Positions 1 through 5,034 of a stretch of 5,621 bases of DNA are shown in pieces. A program made the translations under genes and the position numbers. Origin of the DNA: an uncultured Verrucomicrobia subdivision 3 bacterium (GTDB lineage: Bacteria; Verrucomicrobiota; Verrucomicrobiae; Limisphaerales; CAMLLE01); assembly GCA_946480555.1 (NCBI GenBank), contig CAMLLE010000239.1:1-5621 (forward strand). Direction: 5' to 3'. Numbering within the stretch: the stretch's first letter is position 1; every line of letters starts with the position of its first letter. The notes beneath the pieces are model-generated. The model did no database searches and had not been told where the DNA came from. It saw nothing but the letters and a program-made list of their open reading frames with translations.

Positions 1-1
1 G

Positions 2-58
2 CGCGGGTGGGCGATCCGGTATGCGGACAAAGTGGAAGCTTTCGCAAAGCGAGGATGA
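2..58 (+). CDS. possible C-terminal tail of an unidentified upstream gene (5' end outside window)
   Basis: Reading from base 2 gives 18 codons (RGWAIRYADKVEAFAKRG) ending in TGA at 56-58. The composition resembles a soluble protein's amphipathic C-terminal helix, and the codons suit the GC-rich neighbours. The other two frames read through less protein-like sequence, one of them into the repeat that follows. If real, it ends 57 bp before lutB on the same strand and may share its transcript. The canonical upstream partner of lutB is lutA, but this tail does not resemble the LutA C-terminus as I remember it. The fragment is too short to name. Confidence 0.3.
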   Translation, partial: RGWAIRYADKVEAFAKRG

Positions 59-67
59 ATTCATGAA

Positions 68-100
68 CATCCGTGTCCATCTGTGTTCATCCGTGGTTAA
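68..100 (+). repeat. 10-bp-period repeat (family A), single arm in the lutB leader
   Basis: Three tandem 10-mers (CATCCGTGTC, CATCTGTGTT, CATCCGTGGT) followed by TAA. The same unit recurs at 2951-2983 in this orientation and at 2834-2870 inverted. The upstream partner here is at best vestigial: GGATG at 53-57 can pair with CATCC at 68-72. The array ends 15 bp before the lutB start codon, so it lies in the leader of the transcript. Confidence 0.75.
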
Positions 101-115
101 GATGCCTGATTTTAG

Positions 116-1510
116 ATGAGCACCCCGGCTCAACAATTCAACCGCCAGGCTGAAGTGCTCACGCACGATCTGCGGCACCGGGAGATCATCCAGACAGCGC
201 TCGGCAAATACGCCATCGTTCGCGACAAGAACCGCGGCGCGTTTCAGGATTACCAGGCCGCTCGGCAGGCTGCCGCGGAGACGAAGTGGGAAGCAATCAA
301 TCGCCTCGACCAGCATCTGGAACAACTCGTATCGAAGCTGGAGTCGCGCGGCACCAAAGTCCACTGGGCCAGCACTGGCGATCAGGCGCGCGAGATCATT
401 CAGAAAATCATCCGCGAGAAAAAGGCGCGTTCGATCATCAAATCCAAGGCGATGACGTCCGAGGAGATTCACCTTAATCACGCGCTGGAGGAAGAAGGTT
501 TTGAAGTCGTCGAATCCGATCTGGGCGAGTTCATCGTTCAGCTCAAGAAGGAGACGCCGTATCACATCGTTTTTCCCGCGATGCATCTGACGCGCGGCGA
601 AATCCGCGATCTGTTTAACAAGGAACTCGCCGCAAACTCATCGGACAGTCCTGAGGAGTTGACCATGGTTGCGCGTCGTGTGATGCGGCAGAAATACATC
701 ACCGCCGACATCGGTTTCACCGGTGCGAACTTTGCCATCGCCGAGACGGGCATGATTTCGATCACCGAAAACGAAGGCAACGCGCGCCTCACCGCGGCGT
801 TGCCCAAAACGATGATCACGCTCGTCGGCATCGAGAAAGTGCTGCCGCGCATGGAAGACCTCGCGCTCTTTCTGCCGATGCTCGCCACATCCGGCACCGG
901 TCAGCCACTGACGTGTTACAACACGATGTATTCCGGCCCCCGCCAGTCCGGCGAGCCGGACGGACCCGACGAATGGCATGTCGTGCTGCTCGACAATCGC
1001 CGTTCCGAACTGCTTGCCGATCCCGAACAGCGTGACGCGCTGCATTGCATTCGTTGCGGTGCGTGCCTGAATGTCTGCCCGATTTTCCGCAATGTCGGCG
1101 GCCATACCTACGGCACCACCTATTCCGGCCCGATCGGCTCCGTGATCACGCCGCATCTGCGCGGTCTCGACGAATGGAAGCACCTCTCCTACTCCAGCTC
1201 CCTCTGTGGCGCCTGCACGGAGACGTGCCCGGTGAAAATTGATCTCGCGCATCATCTGCTGCAGAACCGCCGCAACTCTGTTCAGCAAAAGACGTCGCTG
1301 CCGTGGAAGTTTGGCTTTGAACTGATGAACTTCGTTTTCAAGCGGCCGGGGTTTTACGAATTCATTGCCCCGCTTGGACGCACCGCCCAGAGATTGCACC
1401 CGATGATTGCTGGCAAGGCGTTTGATCCGGCGTTCCCGTGGACCAAGACGCGGTCCGCGCCGAAAATTGCGAAGCAAACCTTCAAGGAATGGTGGAGGGA
1501 ACGGAAATGA
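116..1510 (+). CDS. lutB: LutB: L-lactate utilisation iron-sulfur protein (LUD domain plus ferredoxin-type clusters)
   Basis: LutB/YkgF is the iron-sulfur subunit of the cytoplasmic LutABC system that oxidises L-lactate to pyruvate. At 464 residues it is close to the roughly 475 usual for the family. The N-terminal two thirds is a LUD (DUF162) domain, with the conserved stretch TADIGFTGANFAIAETG from about residue 196. A ferredoxin motif follows with C311, C314, C317 and C321-P. A second has C364, C367 and C371-P (LCGACTETCP); the position where a first cysteine would be expected, 361, is serine. I recall the LCGAC...CP form from other LutB proteins, so I do not call this a defect. ATG 116 gives the expected N-terminus but has no visible Shine-Dalgarno sequence. 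The stop TGA overlaps the next ATG (ATGA, 1507-1510). No lutA is visible in the window. Assignment to the family is firm; the lactate substrate is inferred from the family. Confidence 0.95.
   Translation: MSTPAQQFNRQAEVLTHDLRHREIIQTALGKYAIVRDKNRGAFQDYQAARQAAAETKWEAINRLDQHLEQLVSKLESRGTKVHWASTGDQAREIIQKIIREKKARSIIKSKAMTSEEIHLNHALEEEGFEVVESDLGEFIVQLKKETPYHIVFPAMHLTRGEIRDLFNKELAANSSDSPEELTMVARRVMRQKYITADIGFTGANFAIAETGMISITENEGNARLTAALPKTMITLVGIEKVLPRMEDLALFLPMLATSGTGQPLTCYNTMYSGPRQSGEPDGPDEWHVVLLDNRRSELLADPEQRDALHCIRCGACLNVCPIFRNVGGHTYGTTYSGPIGSVITPHLRGLDEWKHLSYSSSLCGACTETCPVKIDLAHHLLQNRRNSVQQKTSLPWKFGFELMNFVFKRPGFYEFIAPLGRTAQRLHPMIAGKAFDPAFPWTKTRSAPKIAKQTFKEWWRERK
1494..1499 (+). promoter_or_regulatory. 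Shine-Dalgarno sequence inside the 3' end of lutB
   Basis: GGAGGG lies 7 nt before ATG 1507. It is the only strong ribosome binding site before any start codon in the window and supports the start chosen for the four-helix-bundle gene. If the insert at 1511-2062 is removed, the same site stands 7 nt before the lutC start, so it was probably the original lutC ribosome binding site (inference). Confidence 0.65.
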
Positions 1511-1953
1511 GAAATTCCAAGTTCCAAATTCCAAGTTCCAAGGAAGCTCCAAGCTTCACATATCCGCCGGGCGCGATAGAGGTGACGGAGTTGCGGGATG
1601 CAGATGGGGGTTCCGGGAAGCCTTTTGATTTGGAGGAACGGACCGCGCTATTTGGCGAAGCGATTGTCCGTTTTGCGAAGAGAGTTCCAAAAGGGCCCGG
1701 CAATGATCGTTTGATTGGGCAACTCGTTGGAGCAGGAACAAGCGTCGGCGCGAACTACGCCGAGGCATCTGAAACCGTCTCGAAAAAAGATTTCAAATAC
1801 GCTGTCAGCCGCTGCGTGAAGGAAGCGAAAGAGACCCGGTTTTTTCTCCGCATGGTAGCAGCGGCTGAACCGCAACTTGCGGAAGAAGCACGCCAGCTCT
1901 ACCGGGAATGCCGTGAACTGCACCTCATCTTCGCAAGCATGTACCGGAAATGA
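1507..1953 (+). CDS. four-helix-bundle protein, 23S rRNA intervening-sequence protein (IVP/S23) family
   Basis: This 148-residue protein matches the TIGR02436/PF05635-type four-helix-bundle family. Hallmarks are the segment TSVGANYAEA (around residues 78-87, the usual small-residue turn after helix 2), then SKKDF at 92-96 and KEAKETRFFLR. Residues 1 to about 18 (MRNSKFQIPSSK...) are encoded by the heptamer repeat of the element's left end, and residues to about 40 look like linker. The conserved core begins near FDLEER at 40-45. The start at ATG 1507 is supported by the GGAGGG site and by coupling with the lutB stop; GTG 1582 or TTG 1591 are alternatives that would drop the repeat-coded leader. 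Family members occur in 23S rRNA intervening sequences and as stand-alone genes, and their biochemical role is not established. It is unrelated to lactate metabolism. It uses more A/T-ending and rare codons (CTA, AGA, GGA) than lutB or kduI, which fits acquisition from outside. Confidence 0.85.
   Translation: MRNSKFQIPSSKEAPSFTYPPGAIEVTELRDADGGSGKPFDLEERTALFGEAIVRFAKRVPKGPGNDRLIGQLVGAGTSVGANYAEASETVSKKDFKYAVSRCVKEAKETRFFLRMVAAAEPQLAEEARQLYRECRELHLIFASMYRK
1511..1545 (+). repeat. left inverted end of the family B element
   Basis: Four tandem heptamers at 1515-1542 (TTCCAAG, TTCCAAA, TTCCAAG, TTCCAAG), preceded by GAAA and followed by GAA. A subterminal stretch at 1543-1559 (GAAGCTCCAAGCTTCAC) matches 4723-4739 at 14 of 17 positions. 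The repeat is also translated as the N-terminus of the four-helix-bundle protein if ATG 1507 is used. Confidence 0.85.
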
Positions 1954-2000
1954 ACAGCTGTGTAAGTCAGTTGAATTGGGATTGGAGTTTCAGAGCATAT

Positions 2001-2057
2001 CTTGGAACTTGGACTTTGATCATTCCTTGGAACTTGGAACTTGGAACTTGGGATTTC
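2001..2057 (-). repeat. right inverted end of the family B element
   Basis: CTTGGAA-type heptamers: two at 2001-2014, an 11-bp interruption, then four at 2026-2053, followed by TTTC. The last 35 bp (2023-2057) are the inverted partner of 1511-1545. In RNA the two ends could pair as a long stem enclosing the whole four-helix-bundle gene. The array stops 5 bp before the lutC start and provides no Shine-Dalgarno sequence. Confidence 0.85.
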
Positions 2058-2062
2058 ATCCG

Positions 2063-2752
2063 ATGACCGAACGCGAACAAATCCTCGGCCGTGTCCGCGA
2101 AGCGTTGAAACTGGAAGCGCCGCGCCCCGGTCATCACGGTCATGATGCGGATCACGCCCCGCGCACGGCATCGCCGTCCAGCCGCGCGGGCGAATGGTTG
2201 CCGCGCGTGGATGATTCCGCGGATGGCCAGCTCGCCGCGTTCGCCGTGAACTGCTTGGATCTCAAAGCTGAATTCTTTCTGCTGAACGGCGCGGACGAGG
2301 TCAAAGCGCATTTGCAGAAGCTCGCCCAGGCGGATGGCTGGAAGAAGGTGGCCACTCATTCGGGTGCCTTGACGGATGCGGTTGTTCCGACGCTCAATCT
2401 TACCACGCTCAGAACGGATTCCGGATATGACGTCAACGAACTGGAACGGTGCGATGCTGGAATCACCGAATGCGACGCGCTGGTGGCACAGACCGGCAGC
2501 GTGCTGGTGACGAACCGAAGCTGCGGCGGAAGGGCGCTCTCTGTGTTGCCGCCGCATCATGTGGTGCTGGCGCGGCGGGAACAGCTGTTGCGCGATTTGC
2601 CGGCAGCGTTTCAATTGTTGAAGCGCAAGTATGTCGGGAATTTTCCGAGCATGATCTCGTTCATCACCGGCCCGAGCCGCACCGGCGACATTGAGCGGAT
2701 CCTTGTCCTTGGCGCGCACGGGCCGAAGCGGCTGACGATTCTCGTGTTCTGA
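2063..2752 (+). CDS. lutC: LutC: L-lactate utilisation protein (LUD domain)
   Basis: LutC/YkgG is the third subunit of the lactate-oxidation system and consists essentially of a LUD (DUF162) domain. At 229 residues it is near the family's usual 230-240. Conserved blocks are TECDALVAQTGSVLV from residue 135, GGRALSVLPPHHVV from 155, and a C-terminal signature TGPSRTGDIERILVLG from 202 ending near HGPKRLTILVF. ATG 2063 yields the typical MTEREQILGRVREAL start. The frame stays open upstream to 1877, but that part only translates the repeat and the end of the preceding gene. It is separated from lutB by the family B element. There is no Shine-Dalgarno sequence, so translation may depend on the transcript through the insert. 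Removing the insert restores an ATGA overlap with lutB. Confidence 0.93.
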   Translation: MTEREQILGRVREALKLEAPRPGHHGHDADHAPRTASPSSRAGEWLPRVDDSADGQLAAFAVNCLDLKAEFFLLNGADEVKAHLQKLAQADGWKKVATHSGALTDAVVPTLNLTTLRTDSGYDVNELERCDAGITECDALVAQTGSVLVTNRSCGGRALSVLPPHHVVLARREQLLRDLPAAFQLLKRKYVGNFPSMISFITGPSRTGDIERILVLGAHGPKRLTILVF

Positions 2753-2783
2753 TTCCGAATGGTTGGATGCTTTACTGTGAAAC

Positions 2784-2811
2784 TGCCGCTGACGTGGTGC
2801 GGCAAAGCCGC
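2784..2811 (+). terminator. weak hairpin(s) after lutC
   Basis: TGCCGC at 2784-2789 can pair with GCGGCA at 2799-2804. Alternatively GCGGC at 2799-2803 pairs with GCCGC at 2807-2811 across an AAA loop. These are mutually exclusive small GC stems 31-59 bp after the lutC stop. No T-run follows, so an intrinsic terminator is only a possibility. Confidence 0.2.
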
Positions 2812-2833
2812 TGCAGCAGAATGACTGAAGTTC

Positions 2834-2982
2834 TAACCACGGATGGAAACGGATTAACACAGATGGAAACCAATGTTCCTGTCTGTTGATCGCGCAGCGT
2901 GGTCAGCGAAAAACGACTGAGCGCAACCGGCACCGATGACATGCGACCGTGATCTGTGTTCATCCATGTTCATCTGTGGCTA
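2834..2982. repeat. inverted pair of the 10-bp-period repeat (family A) in the lutC-kduI gap
   Basis: The left arm 2834-2865 and right arm 2951-2982 are inverted copies, complementary at 25 of 32 positions; several mismatches would be G-U pairs in RNA. Both arms are built of 10-mers (GGATGGAAAC-type on the left, CATCTGTGTT-type on the right). About 85 bp of unique sequence separates them, with no gene and no similarity I recognise. The right arm ends 17 bp before the kduI start, so it would be in the kduI leader. The full gap (2753-2999) holds only this and the weak hairpin; any kduI promoter should lie here, but I see no convincing -35/-10 pair. Confidence 0.75.
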
Positions 2983-2999
2983 AAGAAATTTTTGATTTT

Positions 3000-3830
3000 A
3001 TGGAAATACGCTATTCACCAAGCCCCAAGGATTACCAACGGCTCAACACCGAGGAGCTGCGCTCGGCGTTCCTGATCGAAACGCTGTTTGCGCCGGGCAA
3101 ACTGGACATGATCTATTCCGATGCGGACCGCGCGGTCGTCGGCTCGGCGGTGCCGACGAACGGCGCGCTCAAACTCACCGCGGACGCGGAGTTTCGCGCC
3201 GCGTTCTTCTGCGAACGTCGCGAACTCGGCATTCTCAGCATCGGCGGCAAGGGCGCGGTTGAAGTCGATGGCAAATCATATCCAATGTCGAAGCTCGACT
3301 GCCTTTACGTCGGCCGCGGCAGCCAGAACGTCACGTTCACCAGCAAGGATGCGAACGATCCGGCCGCCTTCTTCCTGCTCAGCTATCCGGCGCACACCGC
3401 GTATCCGACCACACACGCGCAGATGAAGGACGCAACGCCGGTTGAACTCGGCACGCAGGCAGATGCGAACCGCCGCACGATCTACAAATACATCCACACC
3501 GGCGGCATCAAGAGCTGCCAGCTCGTCATGGGCTTCACGCAGCTGCAGGAAGGTTCCGTCTGGAACACCATGCCCGCACACACGCACACGCGCCGCTCGG
3601 AGATTTACCTCTACTTCGATCTCGATGCGAAGCGCCGCGTGATGCACTTCATGGGCAAGCCGCAGGAGATGCGGCATCTCATCGTCGGCAACCGGCAGGC
3701 CGTCATTTCCCCGAGCTGGAGCATTCATTCCGGCTGCGGCACCGGCGCCTACACGTTTTGCTGGGCAATGGGCGGCGAAAACCAGGCGTTTGACGATATG
3801 GACCCTGCGCCGGTGGATACCCTTCGCTAG
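3000..3830 (+). CDS. kduI: KduI: 5-dehydro-4-deoxy-D-glucuronate isomerase
   Basis: KduI (EC 5.3.1.17) isomerises 5-keto-4-deoxyuronate, formed from the unsaturated uronic acids released by polysaccharide lyases, to 3-deoxy-D-glycero-2,5-hexodiulosonate, the substrate of KduD. It is a cytoplasmic zinc enzyme with a cupin fold. At 276 residues it is almost the length of the E. coli enzyme (278). The zinc ligands are visible as H194, H196 and E201 in PAHTHTRRSEIYLYF and H243 in SWSIHSGCGTG, a constant offset of two from E. coli His196, His198, Glu203 and His245. I chose ATG 3000 (MEIRYSPSPKDYQRLNTEEL) because it aligns with the family N-terminus. The frame is open to GTG 2949, but those extra 17 codons merely translate the family A repeat. 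No Shine-Dalgarno sequence is seen. kduD follows after 102 bp. Confidence 0.96.
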   Translation: MEIRYSPSPKDYQRLNTEELRSAFLIETLFAPGKLDMIYSDADRAVVGSAVPTNGALKLTADAEFRAAFFCERRELGILSIGGKGAVEVDGKSYPMSKLDCLYVGRGSQNVTFTSKDANDPAAFFLLSYPAHTAYPTTHAQMKDATPVELGTQADANRRTIYKYIHTGGIKSCQLVMGFTQLQEGSVWNTMPAHTHTRRSEIYLYFDLDAKRRVMHFMGKPQEMRHLIVGNRQAVISPSWSIHSGCGTGAYTFCWAMGGENQAFDDMDPAPVDTLR

Positions 3831-3923
3831 GGAACATTCAACAATCAACATTCAACTCTGAACATCGAATCGGCGTTCGGACCAATGAATGTTGAGCGTT
3901 GAATGTTGAATGTTCGATGTTCC
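3831..3923. repeat. 93-bp palindrome of 7-bp units (family C) filling the kduI-kduD gap
   Basis: Arms 3831-3870 and 3884-3923 are inverted copies agreeing at 32 of 40 positions around a 13-bp centre. The left arm reads GG then AACATTC, AACAATC, AACATTC, AACTCTG, AACATCG; the right arm carries five GAATGTT-type heptamers at 3887-3921. It starts at the base after the kduI stop and ends 9 bp before the kduD start. In RNA it would be a long hairpin, which could protect the kduI 3' end or reduce read-through. There is no T-tract, so it is not a standard intrinsic terminator. Confidence 0.85.
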
Positions 3924-3932
3924 TGAAAAATT

Positions 3933-4694
3933 ATGATTCTCGACCAATTCAAACTGAACGGGAAGGTGGCGATTGTCACCGGCGCCAGCCGCGGTCTGGG
4001 CCAAAGCATGGCGATCGGTCTTGCTGAAGCCGGCGCGAACGTCGCACTGGTCGCTTCCACCTCCACTGATGAAACGGCGGAAAAGATTCGCGCGCTGGGA
4101 CGCAAAGTCTGCCAGATCCAGGCGAACCTTTTGGAGACGTCCGCGGTGGAAAAGATCGTGAACGAAACGGTCAACAACCTTGGCCGCATCGACATTCTCG
4201 TGAACAACGCCGGCACGATCCGCCGCGCGCCGTTGCTGGAGTTCACCGAGAAGGATTGGGACGACGTCATTCAGATCAACCAGAAGAGCCTGTTCTTTCT
4301 GAGCCAGGCGGCGGCAAAGCAGATGGTCAAGCAGGGCTCCGGCGGAAAAATCATCAACGTGGCTTCGATGCTTTCGTACCAAGGTGGCATCCGCGTGCCG
4401 TCCTACACCGCGAGCAAAAGTGCCGTGATGGGATTGACGCGCATTCTGGCCAACGAACTGGCGGCGCACGGCATCAATGTGAACGCCATCGCGCCCGGCT
4501 ACATGGAAACCGACAACACGGCCGCGTTGCGCGCGGACGAAAAGCGCAACGCAGAAATCCTGGCGCGCATTCCCGCCGGACGCTGGGGAAAGCCCGAAGA
4601 TCTTCAGGGCGCAGCGGTATTTCTGGCGTCAGCGGCGTCGGATTACATGCAAGGCTACACTGTGGCGGTGGATGGCGGATGGCTGTCTAGATAG
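3933..4694 (+). CDS. kduD: KduD: 2-dehydro-3-deoxy-D-gluconate 5-dehydrogenase (short-chain dehydrogenase)
   Basis: KduD reduces 3-deoxy-D-glycero-2,5-hexodiulosonate to 2-dehydro-3-deoxy-D-gluconate (KDG) with NAD(P)H, the step after KduI; KDG then enters the KDG kinase/aldolase route. The 253 residues equal the E. coli length. The Rossmann glycine motif TGASRGLG is at 16-23, NNAG at 91-94, and the catalytic Ser145, Tyr158 and Lys162 lie in NVASMLSYQGG and PSYTASKSAVMG. The stretch NVNAIAPGYMETDNTAALRA and the end VAVDGGWLSR are typical of KduD rather than of general SDR enzymes. ATG 3933 lies just after the family C palindrome without a Shine-Dalgarno sequence. It probably shares a transcript with kduI. 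Confidence 0.94.
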   Translation: MILDQFKLNGKVAIVTGASRGLGQSMAIGLAEAGANVALVASTSTDETAEKIRALGRKVCQIQANLLETSAVEKIVNETVNNLGRIDILVNNAGTIRRAPLLEFTEKDWDDVIQINQKSLFFLSQAAAKQMVKQGSGGKIINVASMLSYQGGIRVPSYTASKSAVMGLTRILANELAAHGINVNAIAPGYMETDNTAALRADEKRNAEILARIPAGRWGKPEDLQGAAVFLASAASDYMQGYTVAVDGGWLSR

Positions 4695-4697
4695 GGC

Positions 4698-4804
4698 GAA
4701 GTTCCAAATCCCGTTCCACAAAGAAGATCCAAGACTCACGTTCCAACCGCTCGCGTTGGGAATTGCAACTTGGGGCTTCCTTAGAATTCGGAACTTGGAA
4801 CTTC
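4698..4804. repeat. gene-less family B palindrome after kduD
   Basis: Arms 4698-4747 and 4755-4804 are inverted copies matching at 33 of 50 positions, with a perfect outer 10 bp (GAAGTTCCAA). They carry decayed TTCCAAG-type heptamers. The inner stretch GAAGATCCAAGACTCAC (4723-4739) matches the subterminal part of the lutB/lutC element (1543-1559) at 14 of 17 positions, so this looks like an internally deleted relative of that element. It begins 3 bp after the kduD stop. Confidence 0.7.
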
Positions 4805-5034
4805 AGAGTTTGAACCGACCACCTTCCTCGAACATTCGTTCTACGTTCCCTTTTATCACCCGTTTGTGCAAAGCAATCTGCTTGTGCCGCCGTTGTCAGC
4901 TGGCTACAAAGCAACCCCATGCAACGAGCAGCTTGAATGACGTTGCTGAATCGCGGGCAGACTCGGTAACCACTCGACGCCGCTGACTGTCTCGCTGAGA
5001 ACGACCGCGTCCATCACACAACCAAAACCGCACT
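4805..5034. other. intergenic stretch before the transporter, no gene seen
   Basis: With the palindrome before it, the gap between kduD and the transporter is 340 bp. No convincing coding region, tRNA or terminator is visible here. A direct repeat TTGTGC occurs at 4864-4869 and 4882-4887. The second copy is 17 bp upstream of TACAAA (4905-4910), which gives only a weak -35/-10 arrangement (3/6 and 4/6 to consensus). A separate promoter for the transporter is plausible from gap size alone. Confidence 0.4.

Larger units (their letters stand above)
1511..2057. mobile_element. inverted-repeat-bounded unit (family B) carrying the four-helix-bundle gene, inserted between lutB and lutC
   Basis: The ends 1511-1545 and 2023-2057 are inverted copies matching at 33 of 35 positions, each built of TTCCAAG-type heptamers. 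Between them lies a single gene. The unit begins directly after the lutB stop codon and ends 5 bp before the lutC start. ATGA occurs on both sides (1507-1510 and 2063-2066), which could be a 4-bp target duplication, although ATG is expected at both places anyway. No transposase, integrase or reverse transcriptase is encoded. A gene-less relative lies at 4698-4804. Calling it mobile is inference from the ends, the cargo and the interrupted operon. Confidence 0.55.

Noticed and set aside
55..64. 10-bp perfect palindrome ATGAATTCAT
   Set aside because: It is too short to support an operator call and contains an ordinary 6-bp palindrome; it may be only the edge of a decayed family A arm.
638..1552. 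304-codon open frame on the - strand opposite lutB
   Set aside because: It lies antisense to a clear lutB, its translation is rich in Arg/Gly/Ala without a recognisable fold, and it ends in translated repeat. It is a by-product of GC-rich codon use.
1877..2062. N-terminal extension of LutC from 1877
   Set aside because: It reads out of frame through the end of the four-helix-bundle gene and then the inverted repeat; the LutC family start is at 2063.
1967..2860. 297-codon open frame on the - strand opposite lutC
   Set aside because: It overlaps the whole of lutC and both ends are translated family A or B repeats; no protein motifs.
2949..2999. N-terminal extension of KduI from GTG 2949
   Set aside because: The extra codons only translate the family A repeat, and ATG 3000 aligns with the E. 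coli KduI N-terminus with matching zinc-ligand offsets.
3276..4469. - strand open frames opposite kduI (3276-3851) and kduD (3845-4270, 3852-4469)
   Set aside because: They mirror well-supported genes, and their N- or C-terminal ends are translated palindrome; low-complexity composition.
68..4804. CRISPR array
   Set aside because: The repeats are tandem 7- or 10-bp units and inverted pairs with no unique spacers of regular size and no cas genes.
4882..4910. sigma-70-type promoter TTGTGC-17 bp-TACAAA before the transporter
   Set aside because: Only 3/6 and 4/6 matches to consensus; expected by chance in a 230-bp gap, and the sigma preferences of this organism are unknown.
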